Counted from the first letter of the stretch, positions 35,571-48,140 are shown. The stretch: DNA of 64,000 nt from Manis javanica (GCF_040802235.1 NC_133158.1:19719001-19783000); one strand, 5' to 3'. A program made the numbers and translations. Notes: generated by a model from the sequence alone, not told the origin.

Positions 35571-36094
35571 ACCCCTCCGCTGACAGTGGCTCAGACTCTG
35601 CTGCAGATGCGATGCGTGTGAACACAGGCTGGGAAGCAAACTTCCTCGAGGGCAAGTCAGGGCTTGAGATTGTCCGTCCTTCGGCCCTTCGCCTGGAGCA
35701 GCGGCAGTTCTGCATCATTTGGGCACAGGATGCGGCCAGCACAGACATTTGCTCCAGAGGGCAGGGGAGGAAATAAGCTTTCTTGCTGACGCACCCGTTG
35801 GCAGCCAGTGTGATGGGGGCCAGCACTACCAGCTTGGGCCTCAGCCCTGTGCAAGAGAAGGGGTACGGTGCCGAAACTCCTTTCCAGCCCAGAAGGGCTG
35901 TAGGTCTAGGTATAAGGTAATGTGATGGGAGGCAGCGGTGTGACTGCCACCTCCCAAATCAAAAGCATGGGGGTTTTGATCACAGATTTCAGAGCTCTGC
36001 AGAACATCTAAAGAAAAGAGCCCTTCCACTCTGCAGACCAATGTGAGGGCAAGTGCGTAAGAAATGAATCAAATGCAGAAGGAAAAAGTGCAGC

Positions 36095-36145
36095 ACCCCT
36101 GCCCCCCCCCACCCCCCACAAACACATACACACACTCACACTTGC
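36095..36145 (+). repeat. C-rich and CA-rich simple repeat
   Basis: A run of ten or more C with two A interruptions is followed by imperfect CA units. Confidence 0.85.
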
Positions 36146-37322
36146 GTGCACCAAGCAGCCATCCTATTCTGTGAGGACATTCGGACACAGCTGAATGAAG
36201 GTTGATTTTCTTTCCTTTCTAGGCCAATCTTTAGCTTGAGGGGTTTGTTTCTTCATGTTAATGTGAGTTCTGTGCCATCCTGGAGGATATACAAACTATA
36301 CAGCAGTTAAACACTTTTTTCCAATTTATTAAAGTTCTACTCTTAATTTTTCCTCAAGCTTTTAATTCCAATTTTTAAATCTCATTATCCTATTTCTAAG
36401 TCTCACATTTTAACAATCTCATTAAAGGAGACTTGTTTACTGTTTGAGCTCATTTATTACACTTAGTTAATGAAGCCTTTTTTAAGCATTTTAAACTTAT
36501 TAGCTGATTGTATTAAATTTGATTTTTAAGAACTTCAGTTTATTCAATTGTATGACGTTTCAAGACTTTCCAAGTACTTAATTCATACAGCTAATAAGCT
36601 TATGAAAATATGGTGAGTCATATTTCTTAAATGATGTGATACTGTTTTTAAAATGGTTAGATTGCCATGTAACCCCTGCAAGACCGAGTCAGTTACTCAA
36701 GTATATCTCTCCTACAAGAATTTCTAGGGGTGACTGATCAACTCCATCAGGCTGGTTTCTCTTAAAAAAAAAAAAATACAAGTGTATAAGGAAAAAAAAA
36801 CCTCACAGATTCTCTAATGCTCCAAAATTATATGGGTTTATTGCTCACAAACTTTTTTTATTGCTTATTTTTTAATAAACTTTTAAATACTGCTTATTCC
36901 TTTACCTTATTCCAAATCTTTATTTAAAAAGCACTTACCCAACAGATGTCACTATAAAAATTTGGGAGCTACCTTTTTCCAAGTCAATCAGAGCTCATTT
37001 TCTCAGGTTCCTGAAGTTTCGCAATGACCAGTGTTATCAGCTGGAATGCATACCACACTAACGTCATATCCCCAATGAGCACAGACTGCATAGCTGTTAG
37101 TCTATACCAGGGTCTCTGTAATGCAGCCCCCTGATCATACAGAGCCCCCAGACTGTGCTTAGATTTTGCAGTTCTCTGACCTCTAAGATATTTGAACTGG
37201 GCAGAATTCCATACTTAAAATCATGCATATTTTTCTGTTTTGTTGAGTTGGATTCTTATTGATATAAAATTACATCTGATTGGTTTCTGTACATCACAAG
37301 GCTGCATTTGACTCATGAATAC
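36146..37322. other. AT-rich intergenic sequence
   Basis: It has many poly(A)/poly(T) words. No gene or named repeat was recognised. Confidence 0.35.
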
Positions 37323-37731
37323 TGTTATGGGTTAAATTGTGTCCCCCCCCCCAAAAAAAGGTAAGTTGAAGCCCCAACTCCCATTTTCTCAAAATGTGAC
37401 ATCTTTTGGAGAGAGGGTCTTTTCAGAAGCAATCTGGTTAAAATGAGGTCATTAGGGTGGACCCTAATCTTTTACCAGTGGTGGCCTTATACATGGGGAG
37501 ATTTGTACACAGACACAGACACGCACGGAGGGAAGACGACTCAAGGTGGTCACGTGATGCTGGAGCCAGGCCTGGGAAGATGTGCCTCCAAGCCAGGGGA
37601 ACTTGAGGCAAGCAGCTCCAGGAAAGGACAGAGCAGCTCCCAGGCGCCTTCAGAGGGGGCGGGGCCCTGCCGACACTTGGATTTTGAACTTTTCAACTGC
37701 AAAACTATAAGACAATAATTTGCTATTGTTT
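37323..37731 (+). mobile_element. MaLR-type LTR, left part (split by an L1)
   Basis: It starts tgttatgggttaaattgtgt, then ccccaactcccattttctc, gagggtcttttcagaagcaa and aatgaggtcattagggtgga. These are the order of a MaLR (MLT1/MST) LTR. It breaks at the L1 target site and continues at 43363. No viral coding sequence is present. Confidence 0.75.
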
Positions 37732-38071
37732 TTTTCTGGCTTTTTATTTCATTTTATTTTATTTTGGTATCAATCTATAATTACATGAGCAACAGTATGG
37801 ATACTAGACTCCTCCCATCATCAAGTCCCCTCCACATGCCCATTACAGTCACTGTCTATCAGCATAGTAAGTGCCATAGAATCACTACTTGTCTTCAGCC
37901 CTCCCCGTGACCCACCTCCACATTACGTCTGCTAATCGTAATGCCCCTTTTTCCCCTTTGTCCCCCCATTCCCACCCATCCCCCCTAGTCCCTTTCTCTT
38001 TGGTAACCATTAGTCCATTCTGGGTTCTGTGATTCTGCTGCTGTTTTGTTCCTTCAGTTTTTTCTTTGTTT

Positions 38072-41000
38072 TTATACTCCACATATAAGTGAAATCATTT
38101 GATACTTGTCTTTTTCTGCCTGACTTACTTCACTGAGCATAATACCCTCTAGCTCCATCTATGTTGTTGCAAATGGTAGGATTTGTTTTCTTCTTATGGC
38201 TGAATAATATTCCATTGTGTATATGTACCACATCTTCGTTATCCATTCATCTACTGATGGACACTTGGATTGCTTCCATTTCTTGGCTATTGTAAATAGT
38301 GCCGCGATAAACATAGGGGTGCATCTGTCATTTTCAAACTGGGATCCTGCATTCTTAGGGTAAATTCCCAGAAGTGGAATTCCTGGGTCAAATGGTATTT
38401 CTGTTTTGAGTTTTTTGAGGAACTTCCATACTGCTTTCCACAATGGTTGAACTAATTTACATTCCCACCAGCAATGTAGGAGGCTGGCTGCCCCTTTCTG
38501 CACATCCTCACCAACATTTGTTGTTGTTTGTCTTTTGGATGGTGGCCATCCTTACTGGTGTGAGGTGATATCTCATTGTGGTTTTAATTTGCATTCCTCT
38601 GATGATTAGCGATATGGAGCATCTTTTCATGTGTCTGTTGGCCATCTGAATTTCTTCTTTGGAGAAGTGCCTGTTCAGCTCCTCTGCCCATTTTTTAATT
38701 GGATTATTTGCTTTTTGTTTGTTGAGGTATGTGACCTCTTAATATATTTTTAATGTCAACCCTTTTTCGGATATGTCATTTATGAATATATTCTCCCATA
38801 CTGTAGGATGTCTTTTTGTTCTACTGATGGTGTCTTTTTCTGTACAGAAGCTTTTCAGCTTGATATAGTCCCACTTGTTCATTTTTGCTTTTGTTTCCCT
38901 TGCCCGGGGAGATATGTTCATGAAGAAGTCGCTCATGTTTGTGTCCAAGAGATTATTGCCTATGTTTTTTTCTAAGAGTTTTATGGTTTCATGACTTACA
39001 TTCAGGTCTTTGATCCATTTCGAGTTTACTTTTGTGTATGGGGTTACACAGTGATCCAGTTTCATTCTTTTACATGTAGCTGTCTAGTTTTGCTAACACC
39101 AGCTGTTGAAGAGTCTGTCATTTCCCCATTGTATGTCCATTGCTCCTTTCTTCATAAATTAATTGACCATATATGTTTGGGTTAATATCTGGACTCTCTA
39201 TTCTGTTCTACTGTCTGTGGGTCTGTTCTTGTGCCAGTACCAAATTGTCTTGATTACTGTGGCTTTGTAGTAAAGCTTGAAGTTGGGAAACAAGATCCCC
39301 TCCACTTTATTCTTACTTCTCAGGATTGCTTTGGCTATTCGGGGTCTTTTGTGGTTCCATATGAATTTTAGAATTCTTGTTCCAGTTCATTGAAGAATGC
39401 TGTTGGTAATTTGATAGGGATTGCATTGAATCTGCAGATTGCTTTAGGTAGGATGGCCATTTTGACAGTATTAATTCTTCCTATCCAAGAGCATGGGATG
39501 AGTTTCCATTTGTTAGTGTCCTTTTTAATTTCTCTTAAGAGTGTCTTGTAGTTTTCTGGGTATAGGTCTTTCACTTCCTTGGTTAGGTTTATTCCTAGGT
39601 ATTTTATTCTTTTTGATGCAATTGTGAATGGAATTGTTTTCCTATTTCTCTTTCTGCTAGTTCATTGTTAGTGTATAGGAAAGCAAGAGAATTCTGTGTA
39701 TTAATTTTGTATCCTGCAACTTTGCTGAATTCAGATATTAGTTCTAGTAGTTTTGGAGTGGATTCTTTAGGATTTTTTATGTACAGCATCATGTCATCTG
39801 CAGATAGTAACAATTTAACTTCTTCTTTACCAATCTGGATGCCTTGTATTTCTTTGTGTTGTCTGATTGCTGTGGCTAGGACCTCTAGTACTATGTTTCT
39901 TGTGGGCCAGAATAACAATGGGGAGAGTGGGCATCTCTGTCTTGTTCCTGATCTTAGGTGAAAAGTTTTCAGCTTCTCACTGTTAAGTATGATATTAGCT
40001 GTGGGTTTGTCATATATGGCCTTCTTGCCCTCTATACCCATTTTGTTGAGAGTTTTTATCATGAATGAATGTTGAATTTTGTCGAATGCTTTTTCAGCAT
40101 CTATGGAGATGATCATGTGGTTTTTGTCCTTTTTTTGTTGATGTGGTGGATAATGCTGATGGATTTTCAAGTGTTGTACCATCCTTGCATCCCTGAGATG
40201 AATCCCACTTGATCATGGTGTATGATCCTCTTGATGTATTTTTGAATTTGGTTTATATTTTGTTGAATATTTTTGCGTCATGTACATCAGGGATATTGGT
40301 CTGTCATTTTCTTTTTTTGTGGGCTCTTTGCCTGGTTTTGGTATTAGAGTGATGCTGGCTTCATGAATACTTTGGAAGTATTCCCTCTTCTTCTATTTTT
40401 TGGAAAACGTTAAGGAGAATGGCTATTATGTCTTCTCTATATCTCTGATAAAATTCAGTGGTGAATTCATTTGGACCAGGGGTTTTGTTCTTGGGTGGTT
40501 TTTTGATTACCGATTCAATTCGTTGCTGGTAATTGGTCTGTTTACATCATCTGTTTCTTCCTTGGTCAGTCTTGGAAGGTTGTATTTTTCTAGGAAGTTG
40601 TCCATTTCTTCCAGGTTATCCAGCTTGTTAGTATATAGATTTTCATAGTATTCTCTAATAATTCTTTGTATTTCTGTGGTGTCCATCATGATTTTTCCTT
40701 TCTCATTTCTGATTTTGTTTATGTGTGTAGATTCCCTTTTTTTCTTAGGGGCTTATCTATTTTGTTTATTTTCTCAAAGAACCAGCTCTTAGTTTCATTG
40801 ATTTTTTCTATTTTATTGTTCTCAATTTTATTTCTTCTCTGATCTTTATTATGTCCCTCCTTCTGCTGACTTTGGGCCTCATTTGTTCTTCTTTTTCCGG
40901 TTTCAATAATTGTGACTTTAGACTATTTATTTGGGATTGTTCTTCCTTCTTTAAATAGGCCTGGATTGCTGTATACTTCTTAGAACTGCCTTTGCTGCAT

Positions 41001-41890
41001 CCCACAAAAGTTGGGGCTTTGTGTTATTGTTGTTATTTGTCTCCATATATTGCTTGATCTCTGTTTTAATTTGGTCATTGATCCATTGATTATTTAGGAT
41101 CATGTTGTTAAGCCTCCATGTGTTTGTGAGCCTTTTTGTTTTCTTTGTACAATTTATTTCTAGTTTTATTCCTTTGTGGTCTGAAAAGTTGGCTGGTAGA
41201 ATTTCAATCTTTTTGAATTTACTGAGGCTCTGTTTGTGGTCTAGTATGTGGTCTATTCTGGAAAATGTTCCATGTGCACTTGAGAAGGATGTGTATCCTG
41301 CTGCTTTTGGGTGTAGAGTTCTGTAGATGTCTGTTAAGTCCATCTGTTCTAGTGTGTTGTTCAGTGCCTCTGTGTCCTTACTTATTTTCTGTCTGATTGA
41401 TCTGTCCTTTGTTGTGAGTGGTGTGTTGAAGTCTCCTGAAATGAATGCATTGCATTCTGTTTCCTCCTTTAATACTGTTAGTATTTGTTTCACATATGTC
41501 GGTGCTCCTGTGTTGGATATATATATATTTATAATGGTTATATCCTCTTGTTGGATTGCCCCCTTTATCATTATGTAATGTTCTTCTTTATCTCTTGTTA
41601 CTTTCTTTGTTTTGAAGTCTTTTTTGCCTGATACAAGAATTGCAGCACCTGCTTTTTTCTTCCTATTGTTTGCAATATCTTTTTCCATCCCTTCACTTTT
41701 AGTCTGTGTATATCTTTGGGTTTGAGGTGAGTCTCTTGTAAGCAGCATATGGTGGTCTTGCTTTTTTATCCATTCTATTACTCTGTGTCTTTTGATTGGT
41801 GCATTCAGTCCATTACATTTAGGGTGATTATCGATAAATATGTACTTATTGCCATTGCAGGCTTTGGATTCGTGGTTACCAAAAGTTCAA
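38072..41890 (-). pseudogene. LINE-1 ORF2 remnant (endonuclease and reverse transcriptase)
   Basis: ORF2p nicks target DNA and reverse-transcribes L1 RNA. It begins near 41890 (VTTNPKPAMAISTYLSII), with early frame breaks. The endonuclease domain keeps a long open stretch at 40951-41748 with the motifs GDFNTPL, SRIDHILDH and ANFSDHKGIKLEI. The QETH motif upstream is readable, but in another frame. The reverse-transcriptase region is open at 39604-40182 ([20 protein letters not shown]). The catalytic motif reads [14 protein letters not shown], so the usual F before ADD is S. The C-terminus includes WWECKLVQPLWKAVWKFLKK and MWYIYTMEYYSAI; after a frameshift it ends near 38072. The protein cannot be made intact. 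Confidence 0.9.
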
Positions 41891-42166
41891 GGGTAGCTTC
41901 TTTACTATCTAACCATCTAATTTAACTCTGTTACTAATCTATTATAAACACAGTCTGATGATTCTTTATTTCTCTCCCTTCTTATTCTTCCTCCTCCATT
42001 CTTTATATGTTGGGTGTTTTATTCTGTACTCTTTTGTGTTTTCTTTGACTGCTTTTGTGTATAGTTGCTTTTATTTTTGTCTTCAGTTAGTATTTGGTTG
42101 GTCTGCTTTCTTTGCTGTGATTTATTTTCTCTGGTGACATCTGTTTAGCCTTAAGAGTGCTCCCAT

Positions 42167-43017
42167 CTAGAGCAGTCCCTTTAAAATATCCTGTAGAGGT
42201 GGTTTGTGGGAGGCAAATTCCCTCAACTTTTGCTTGTCTGGTAGTTGTTTAATCCCTCCTTCATATTTAAATGGTAATTGTGCTGGATACAGTATTCTTG
42301 GTTCAAGACCCTTCTGTTTCATTGCATTAAATATATCATGCCATTCTCTTCTGGCCTGTAAGGTTTCTGTTGAGAAATCTGATGATAGCCTGATGGGTTT
42401 TCCTTTGGAGGTGATCTTTTCTCTCTCTCTGGCTACCTTTAATACTCTGTCCTTGTCTTTGATCTTTGCCACTGTAATTATTATATGTCTTGTGTTGTCC
42501 TCCTTGGGTCCCTTGTGTTGGGAGATCTGTGGGCTTCCATGGTCTGAGAGACTATTTCCTTCCCCAGCTTGGTGAAGTTTTCAGCAATTATTTCTTCAAA
42601 GACACTTTCCATCCCTTTTTCTCTCTCTTCTTCTTCTGGTACCCCTTTAATGTGAATATTGTTCTGTTTGGATTAGTCACACAGTTCTCTTAATATTCTT
42701 TCATTCCTGGAGATCCTTTTCTCTCTCTCTGCCTCAGCTTCTCTGTATTCCTGTTCTCTCATTTCTATTCCATTAACCGTCTCTTGCACCTCATCCAGTC
42801 TGCTCTTAAGTCCTTCCAGAGACTGTTTCATTTCTGTAATCTCCCTCCGCACTTCATCCCTTAGCTCTTGCATATTTCTCTGCAGGTCCATGAGCGTGGT
42901 TATGACTTTTATTTTGAATTCTTTTTCAGGAAGATTGGCTATAGCTATCTCACCAGGCCCTCTCTCTGGGGTTGTCTGAGTGATTTTTGACTGGATCAGA
43001 TTCTTCTGCCTTTTCAT
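42167..43017 (-). pseudogene. LINE-1 ORF1 remnant
   Basis: ORF1p is the L1 RNA-binding, trimer-forming protein. The start is ATG at 43017-43015 (MKRQKNLIQSKITQ). A heptad-like coiled coil follows (RNMQELRDEVRREITEMKQS, LEGLKSRLDEVQETV). An in-frame stop falls near 42675, after RILRELCD. The core continues in the same frame with NNIHIKGVPEEEEREKG. A further frameshift near 42485-42500 leads into the C-terminal domain (DFSTETLQARREWHDIFNAM, then FASHKPPLQDILKGLL, stop at 42167). Two lesions are therefore enough to inactivate an otherwise recognisable ORF1. Confidence 0.88.
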
Positions 43018-43062
43018 GGCGATAGAAGTGGTCGCAAGCATGTGGCACATGTTTCAGCTGGG

Positions 43063-43362
43063 AGAACAAAGTCCCTTCCTGCTTGCTGGTCACCTTGCCC
43101 TTCTCTGCTGCCTGTGCCAGTTACCCGCACCCTGGGAACAGTCTCTGGGATAACCTCCTGAGCTACCATGGGTGGGTCAGCCCTCGGGATAGCCTAGGGC
43201 CCTGCAGGGGGTCGCAGCCATGCCAAGTGTGTTCTCCTGTGAGAACGGCGTCCCTTCATGCCCTCTGGACCTTGTTCCGGCTTCTGCTGCCTGTGCCAGT
43301 TATCCGCATATTGGGGGTAGTCTCTGGGATAATCTCCTGAGCTGCCATGAGCGGGGCAGCCC
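43063..43362 (-). repeat. two monomer-like repeats in the L1 5' UTR
   Basis: A block of about 120 bp at 43064-43183 recurs at 43242-43362, a spacing of 179 bp. Both contain ctgctgcctgtgccagttay, agtctctgggataa and cctgagctrccatg. This suggests tandem promoter monomers, the outer one truncated at the insertion point. Confidence 0.8.
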
Positions 43363-43423
43363 AATTTGCTATTGTTTCATGCCACTCAGTTTGTGGTACA
43401 TTTCATGGCAGCCCTAGCAAACA
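43363..43423 (+). mobile_element. MaLR-type LTR, right part
   Basis: It continues the LTR after the L1: gctattgtttcatgccactc, then agtttgtggtacatttcatg and gcagccctagcaaaca. Flanking aatac (left, before 37323) and aatcc (right, 43424-43428) could be a decayed 5-bp target duplication. Confidence 0.75.
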
Positions 43424-43509
43424 AATCCTGCACTAAGGACATCATCCCTGTAACCACTTGTTTCTGCCAATCGGAAGGATTCACCTGAGCTTCTGAGTAA
43501 GCTGACGCC

Positions 43510-43825
43510 ATCTTGGTCTTCACCTCATCTCCTCACAGGTCACCTCCTCAGAGAGGCCTTCCCTGACCACCGCATCAGAAGCAGCAGTGTCCCCCTCATT
43601 CCTCATGACCTGCTGCATTGTGGACTCCTTAGTGCTCCCCACAGTCTGAGGTGGCCTGTTCAGGTGTTTGTTCTTTGTTTACTTGCTTCCTCCCCTCCCG
43701 TCCCGCTAGGACATGAGCCCCAGAGGCTAAGGACCTTGCCTGAACTGTTTCCTGCTGTATGTTGGTTTTCTTGAACAGTGCCTGCTACTTAAAAGGCTCC
43801 TGATAAATATTTATCTAGTGGCTGA
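43510..43825 (+). repeat. L2 LINE 3' region (plus)
   Basis: gtcacctcctcagagaggcc, then ttccctgaccaccgcatc and the tail caggtgtttgttctttgttt, ggctcctgataaatatttat, match L2. Confidence 0.8.
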
Positions 43826-43866
43826 GTCTAGAGTAAGTTTGAGATAATAAAACCATTTTCCACCTG

Positions 43867-44012
43867 TTGTTTTTCTCTCTCTTTAGGTTCTTCTTCCTCG
43901 TTTCCCATGTCCCTGGAAGATCTCAGGGAAAGACTTTTTCTCGCCCCTCCCCTCTCTCTCTCCATCTTCCTCTTCCCTTTCCCTCCCCCCCTCACTCTCT
44001 TCTTCTTCCCTC
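43867..44012 (+). repeat. polypyrimidine tract
   Basis: Sequence dense in C and T (for example ctcccctctctctctccatc), interrupted by a few purine-containing words. It could form triplex DNA, but this is not shown. Confidence 0.75.
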
Positions 44013-44019
44013 TGTCACC

Positions 44020-44625
44020 ATTTGACCAAGTGTCTGCTGTGTCTCAGGCACTGGGCTATCAGCACATCCGCATGGAGCTTCCTGTCTATCAGGGATGACA
44101 GGCCCTAAACAAACCGTTAGCATTTTACTGAATATGAGGAAGGAAATTTCCCAGGAGCTATGCGTGCTTGCAGTGGGAGATCTTCCTCAGTCTGGAGAGT
44201 TTGTGTGGATGGTGAAGCTTCTCTGAGGAGCTGTGATGTCTTTCCTGCAGCCTGTAAGTAGAGGAGGAGTTGTAGAGGAAAGAGGTGAGGAAGGAGATTC
44301 TAGAAAAGGAACAGAATGTGCAAAGGTCCTAAGTGGGAAAGAACACCCTGGAAGAAATTGAAGAAGGCAAGTGGGGCTGGAACAGGGATTGGGCTGAGGA
44401 AGGAGGCTGAAATAGTCATGTTTAGAATCAGGGGCTTTTCACTGGAGCAGTGGGAAGTGTAGGATTTGGGCTGAGTGAGGGATATGTTCAGGTTTGTATT
44501 TTAAAAACAATCATGCAGGGGTGGGCAAGACTGAATTTTGGAGACCAGCTTAAAGACTGCAGTGGTGGTCCTGCTGAAAAGTGCTGGTGGCTTGGGACAG
44601 GGAGGTCCAGGTGGCTTGGACACTG
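44020..44625 (-). repeat. L2 LINE (minus)
   Basis: tgtctgctgtgtctcaggca, ctgggctatcagcacatcc, then gaatgtgcaaaggtcctaag and ttttcactggagcagtggga, follow the reversed L2. Confidence 0.7.
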
Positions 44626-45359
44626 TGTACGCCCTATTCTGACAGCTGCTTGTGTGAATGGTGTTTCCATAGATGTCTGTGATGGGCTCTCCTCACACAC
44701 TCCACACAGCTGGGCAGCATAGCAGTCGGCACAGCCTCCCTGGAAGTGTCATCTCTCAAACTAAGAAAAGATATTGTGATATCCTTTAAAAGCTCCATTT
44801 GTGGGGCTGTTAATGAAGCAATGGAACAGAGCTGTAAAGGTGGTTCTGTGAGGAGGTTCACTGCTGTGCTGCTAATGGGAAGCAAACACAGGTGACAACT
44901 TAAATGGCCCTTCTCATGGCACGATTCATGCCCATGTGCCCATGTGACAGTACACTGCGCACTTGTGGGAAATGATGGACACGGATGTTTATTCATGGAC
45001 GTGGGGAAATGTCCACAGATCTTTTGTAGGGGAAAAAGAACGCCACAGAAATTATGATCCTATTCTTGAAGTAAGTAGACAGGTGTGCTCCAGCTTCCAG
45101 GCAAAGATAGAAATGCCTCTTTGAGTATTTTCTTGTGCAAGAGGCTCCGTAGGCTTGCTCTCACTCAGGCACGAGGAAAACAAGATGGTTTGGGGGATGG
45201 CTCAGGTGGTTCTGTGCTGAGACATGCAGATGGATGCAAAGTCACTTCAGGAGGTCGTTCTCACTCATGCAGCTGGTTTTATGACCACCCTTGCATCCTA
45301 AGGAAGCTCCTAACCATGGTCAGTTGTTTGTTTAAAGCGGTACCCTCAATTTCAGGAGG
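44626..45359. other. intergenic sequence, no clear element
   Basis: A weak L1-like stretch may lie near 44810-45060. Nothing is firm. Confidence 0.3.
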
Positions 45360-45590
45360 GCTCAGCAGGCCATGTAGGTGGCTAAGAGTGCTGACTTTGG
45401 AGTGAGCCCTGAGGGTGCACCGTGGCTCTGCTCTCTACCACAGGCATGGTTTTGAGCAGCTTACTGCACCTTGGGCAACCTCACAAGGGCAAAGGGGCAT
45501 GACCTCCAAGGACCTCTATGCACCGGTTGTGATCCCAGAGCTTAGTTCAATGCATGGCACATATTAGGTGCTCAGTGAATGTTGAGGGGT
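45360..45590 (+). repeat. MIR relic (plus)
   Basis: gctaagagtgctgactttgg, then gcagcttactgcaccttggg and gcatggcacatattaggtgc, match MIR. Confidence 0.75.
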
Positions 45591-45679
45591 TTTTACTGCT
45601 GCCTTCTATCTACTCCCAGATCCTGACAGGTTCTCCTCAATTTTAATTGACTTTGTAGCCCTTGGGGACCACATTCGAG

Positions 45680-45830
45680 GGAGGATGGTGTAGAGATAAA
45701 AGCATCAAACTATAAGTAAGAGACCTGGGCTTTTCTATTCTTGGTTTTCCACGAACCCTCTGTGGGGCCTTCAGGCTAAATTTCTTTAACTTTAGAGCAG
45801 GAAGGTTACTCTGAGTAAGCTTTCATCTCT
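45680..45830 (+). repeat. MIR relic (plus)
   Basis: tggtgtagagataaaagcat, caaactataagtaag, then gagacctgggcttttctatt, match MIR weakly. Confidence 0.55.
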
Positions 45831-47194
45831 ATAATTCTAAGACTGCAGGGCCTCAGGCCTGATAAAACCTATTTGACTACCCTGGTGAGTCTCCCAGGTA
45901 GAGGCCTTATCTGTGTGCTCTAGGCAAGAAGGGATGTTTAGTGGACTAATAACAAAGAATTCTGTTTCTATTTGCTTTCTGATCCTGTCGCCCCAGCTGA
46001 TAGGCCTGCATAAAGCTGTTATCAACAATGTATGGTTACCTCAATGCCCTGATCTTATCAGCAAAGCTAATCACATTTTAAGCTTTTTGAGTTTTTCTAC
46101 CTCACATAATTGCTTGCTTTTACTGCCTAGCAAATCTTTAAGTGATAGTTTGAGTCTTCCATGTGGGAGAACTCAAAGATGTTTCTGGTAAACTCCAGCT
46201 CTTTCTGCCCCAAGTAGGGACCTACTGGGAGAAAATGACAGTGGCAAACTGTTCCTGCTTTGCAGAGAGCTGTGGGCCTGGGCTCCGGCTGGCTCAGTAT
46301 TGGCTGACTTACTGCTTTTTCTGTGTGTCTCTAGCATTACCCATAATTCAAAGTTTATTACCAGCATTTTCCAATTATTTTCCTTAGTAAGTTGTTCTTC
46401 GAGATGGGATTGGATGTTGTAAAATGAAATACAGGATGCAAAAAAAGTTTGCAATGAAATAAAATTAGAGTCTTTGTCAACTGCATTTCTTTCTTTTTCT
46501 GGAGATGCATAAAGTATTGCACCGCAGCCAAGTTACTAAGATGCCCTGTCATCAAGAAACACTTGTTTTTCACTTACTTAATTCAATTTTATGAATAACA
46601 CTTCTTTTGTAAATAATGCTTTTTCATTGCATCTCAGTAAACTTACTTTGAAAATATTCTGGATTTTGCCATTGACCCTTTGAGCTGAGTTGAACTCTGA
46701 ATGTGGCTTCTCTTTAAAAGAACCTTTGAAAAGCGTGGTGTACTTGACTGCCGGTTTCTCAGCTATGGCGCGAGTGCATGAGCTGTCTTCGCTAGGGGTC
46801 ACTCACTCTCCCATCTCCCCCACCGGGTTGTACGCCCCTTTCAGGGCCCTGTGTGATGTCTTCTGTCCCCACTTCACGGGCCTTTGTGTAGCTGAGCTGG
46901 GTTCCTAGTTCAGACATGAGGGGAGCATAATCTTTTCTCGCCTACCCCATTTTGGGAGTCTAGCAACTCTGGGGCAGGCCAGGGGCCAAGTGGATATTCT
47001 GGCCCCTGAAATCCAGGTTCTCCTCTGTGTTCTTGCCCTTGTAACATTGGAAATCTGGGCCACCTGCCTCCTACCTGGAGACTTCACTTTCCTGCTCTCT
47101 ACCTCATCATCTTCTCACATGCTGTTCCAGAGGAGGTGCCTGCACCTGCCTCTTTTGAGCCTGGCTCTGATTGTTTGTGTATTTTTATATACAC
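45831..47194. other. intergenic sequence, no recognised element
   Basis: Overlapping short open frames on both strands have no family match. Confidence 0.35.
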
Positions 47195-48140
47195 ACACAC
47201 ACATTCAATAAAATGCAAAAATCTTACTACACAGCTCACTACACTATGAATTTTGACATACATACAGTTGTGTATTGATCACCCAGATCAAAGTATGAAA
47301 TATTCTCACTAATTTTTTCCCCCTTTACCTCTTTCACCCATCCCTCCACCCCTTCCCCATGGCAACTGCAAGTCTGTTTTCTGTGTTATGAGACTATTTC
47401 TAGCTTGTTTATTATTTTTCAGATCCCATGAATCAAATGGTATTTGTCTTTGTCTGACTTATTTCATTTAACATAATACCCTCTAGGTCCATCCGTGGTG
47501 CTGCCATGGCAAGATTTCATTCTTTTTTTATGGCTGCCAGTTACTCCATAGTATATTTGTACCGCACTGATGGACAGTTAGGTTGTGTCCAGATTTTGGC
47601 TATTGTAAATAATGCCATGATAAACAGAGGAGTACACATACCTTTTTGAATTAGTGATTTTGCTTTTTTTTTTTCAGTTAAGTTTCCAAAAGTGGAATTA
47701 TGGGTCATGTGGTGGTTCTATTTTCAGTGTTTTGAGAAACTGCCACACTGTTTTCCACGGTGGCTGCACCAAGTTGTGGTCGCACCAGCAGTGTCCATGG
47801 GCTCCCTTTTCTGCACATCCTTGCCAACATTTGTTATTTCTTGTCTTGTTGATGTTAGCCATTCCAACTGGTGAGACGTGGTACCTCACTGTGGTTTTGA
47901 CTTGCATTTCCCTGATGTGGAGCATCTTTTCATGTGCTTGTTGGCCATTTGGATGTCTTCTTTGGAAAATATCTGTTCAGGTTGTCTGCCTAGTTTTTAA
48001 TAGGATTATTTGTCTGGTTTTCTTTTTTATACATTTTGGCTATTGCCCCTTATTGGACATATCATTTGCAAATATGTTCCCCCATTTAGTAGGCTGTTTA
48101 TCATTTTGTTGCTGGTTTCCTTTGATTTCATTTGAGTTTT
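47195..48140 (-). mobile_element. old LINE-1 3' fragment (minus)
   Basis: Reverse-strand L1 3' UTR and ORF2 C-terminus: cataataccctctaggtcca, ttggctattgtaaataatgc, then tggctgcaccaagttgtgg. It is 5'-truncated and decayed. A 192-codon plus-strand frame across it is antisense to L1 and not a gene. Confidence 0.85.

Larger units (their letters stand above)
37732..43362 (-). mobile_element. nearly full-length LINE-1 (minus), 5.6 kb, with 15-bp target duplication
   Basis: The element is bounded by the perfect direct repeat aatttgctattgttt at 37717-37731 and 43363-43377. On the minus strand the order is 5' UTR (about 43018-43362) with repeated units, ORF1 remnant (42167-43017), a short spacer, ORF2 remnant (about 38072-41890), 3' UTR (37732-38071) and a short degenerate A-rich tail. 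Stops and frameshifts in both ORFs show that it is inactive, although many catalytic motifs are still readable. The split host LTR shows that the L1 came later. Confidence 0.95.
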
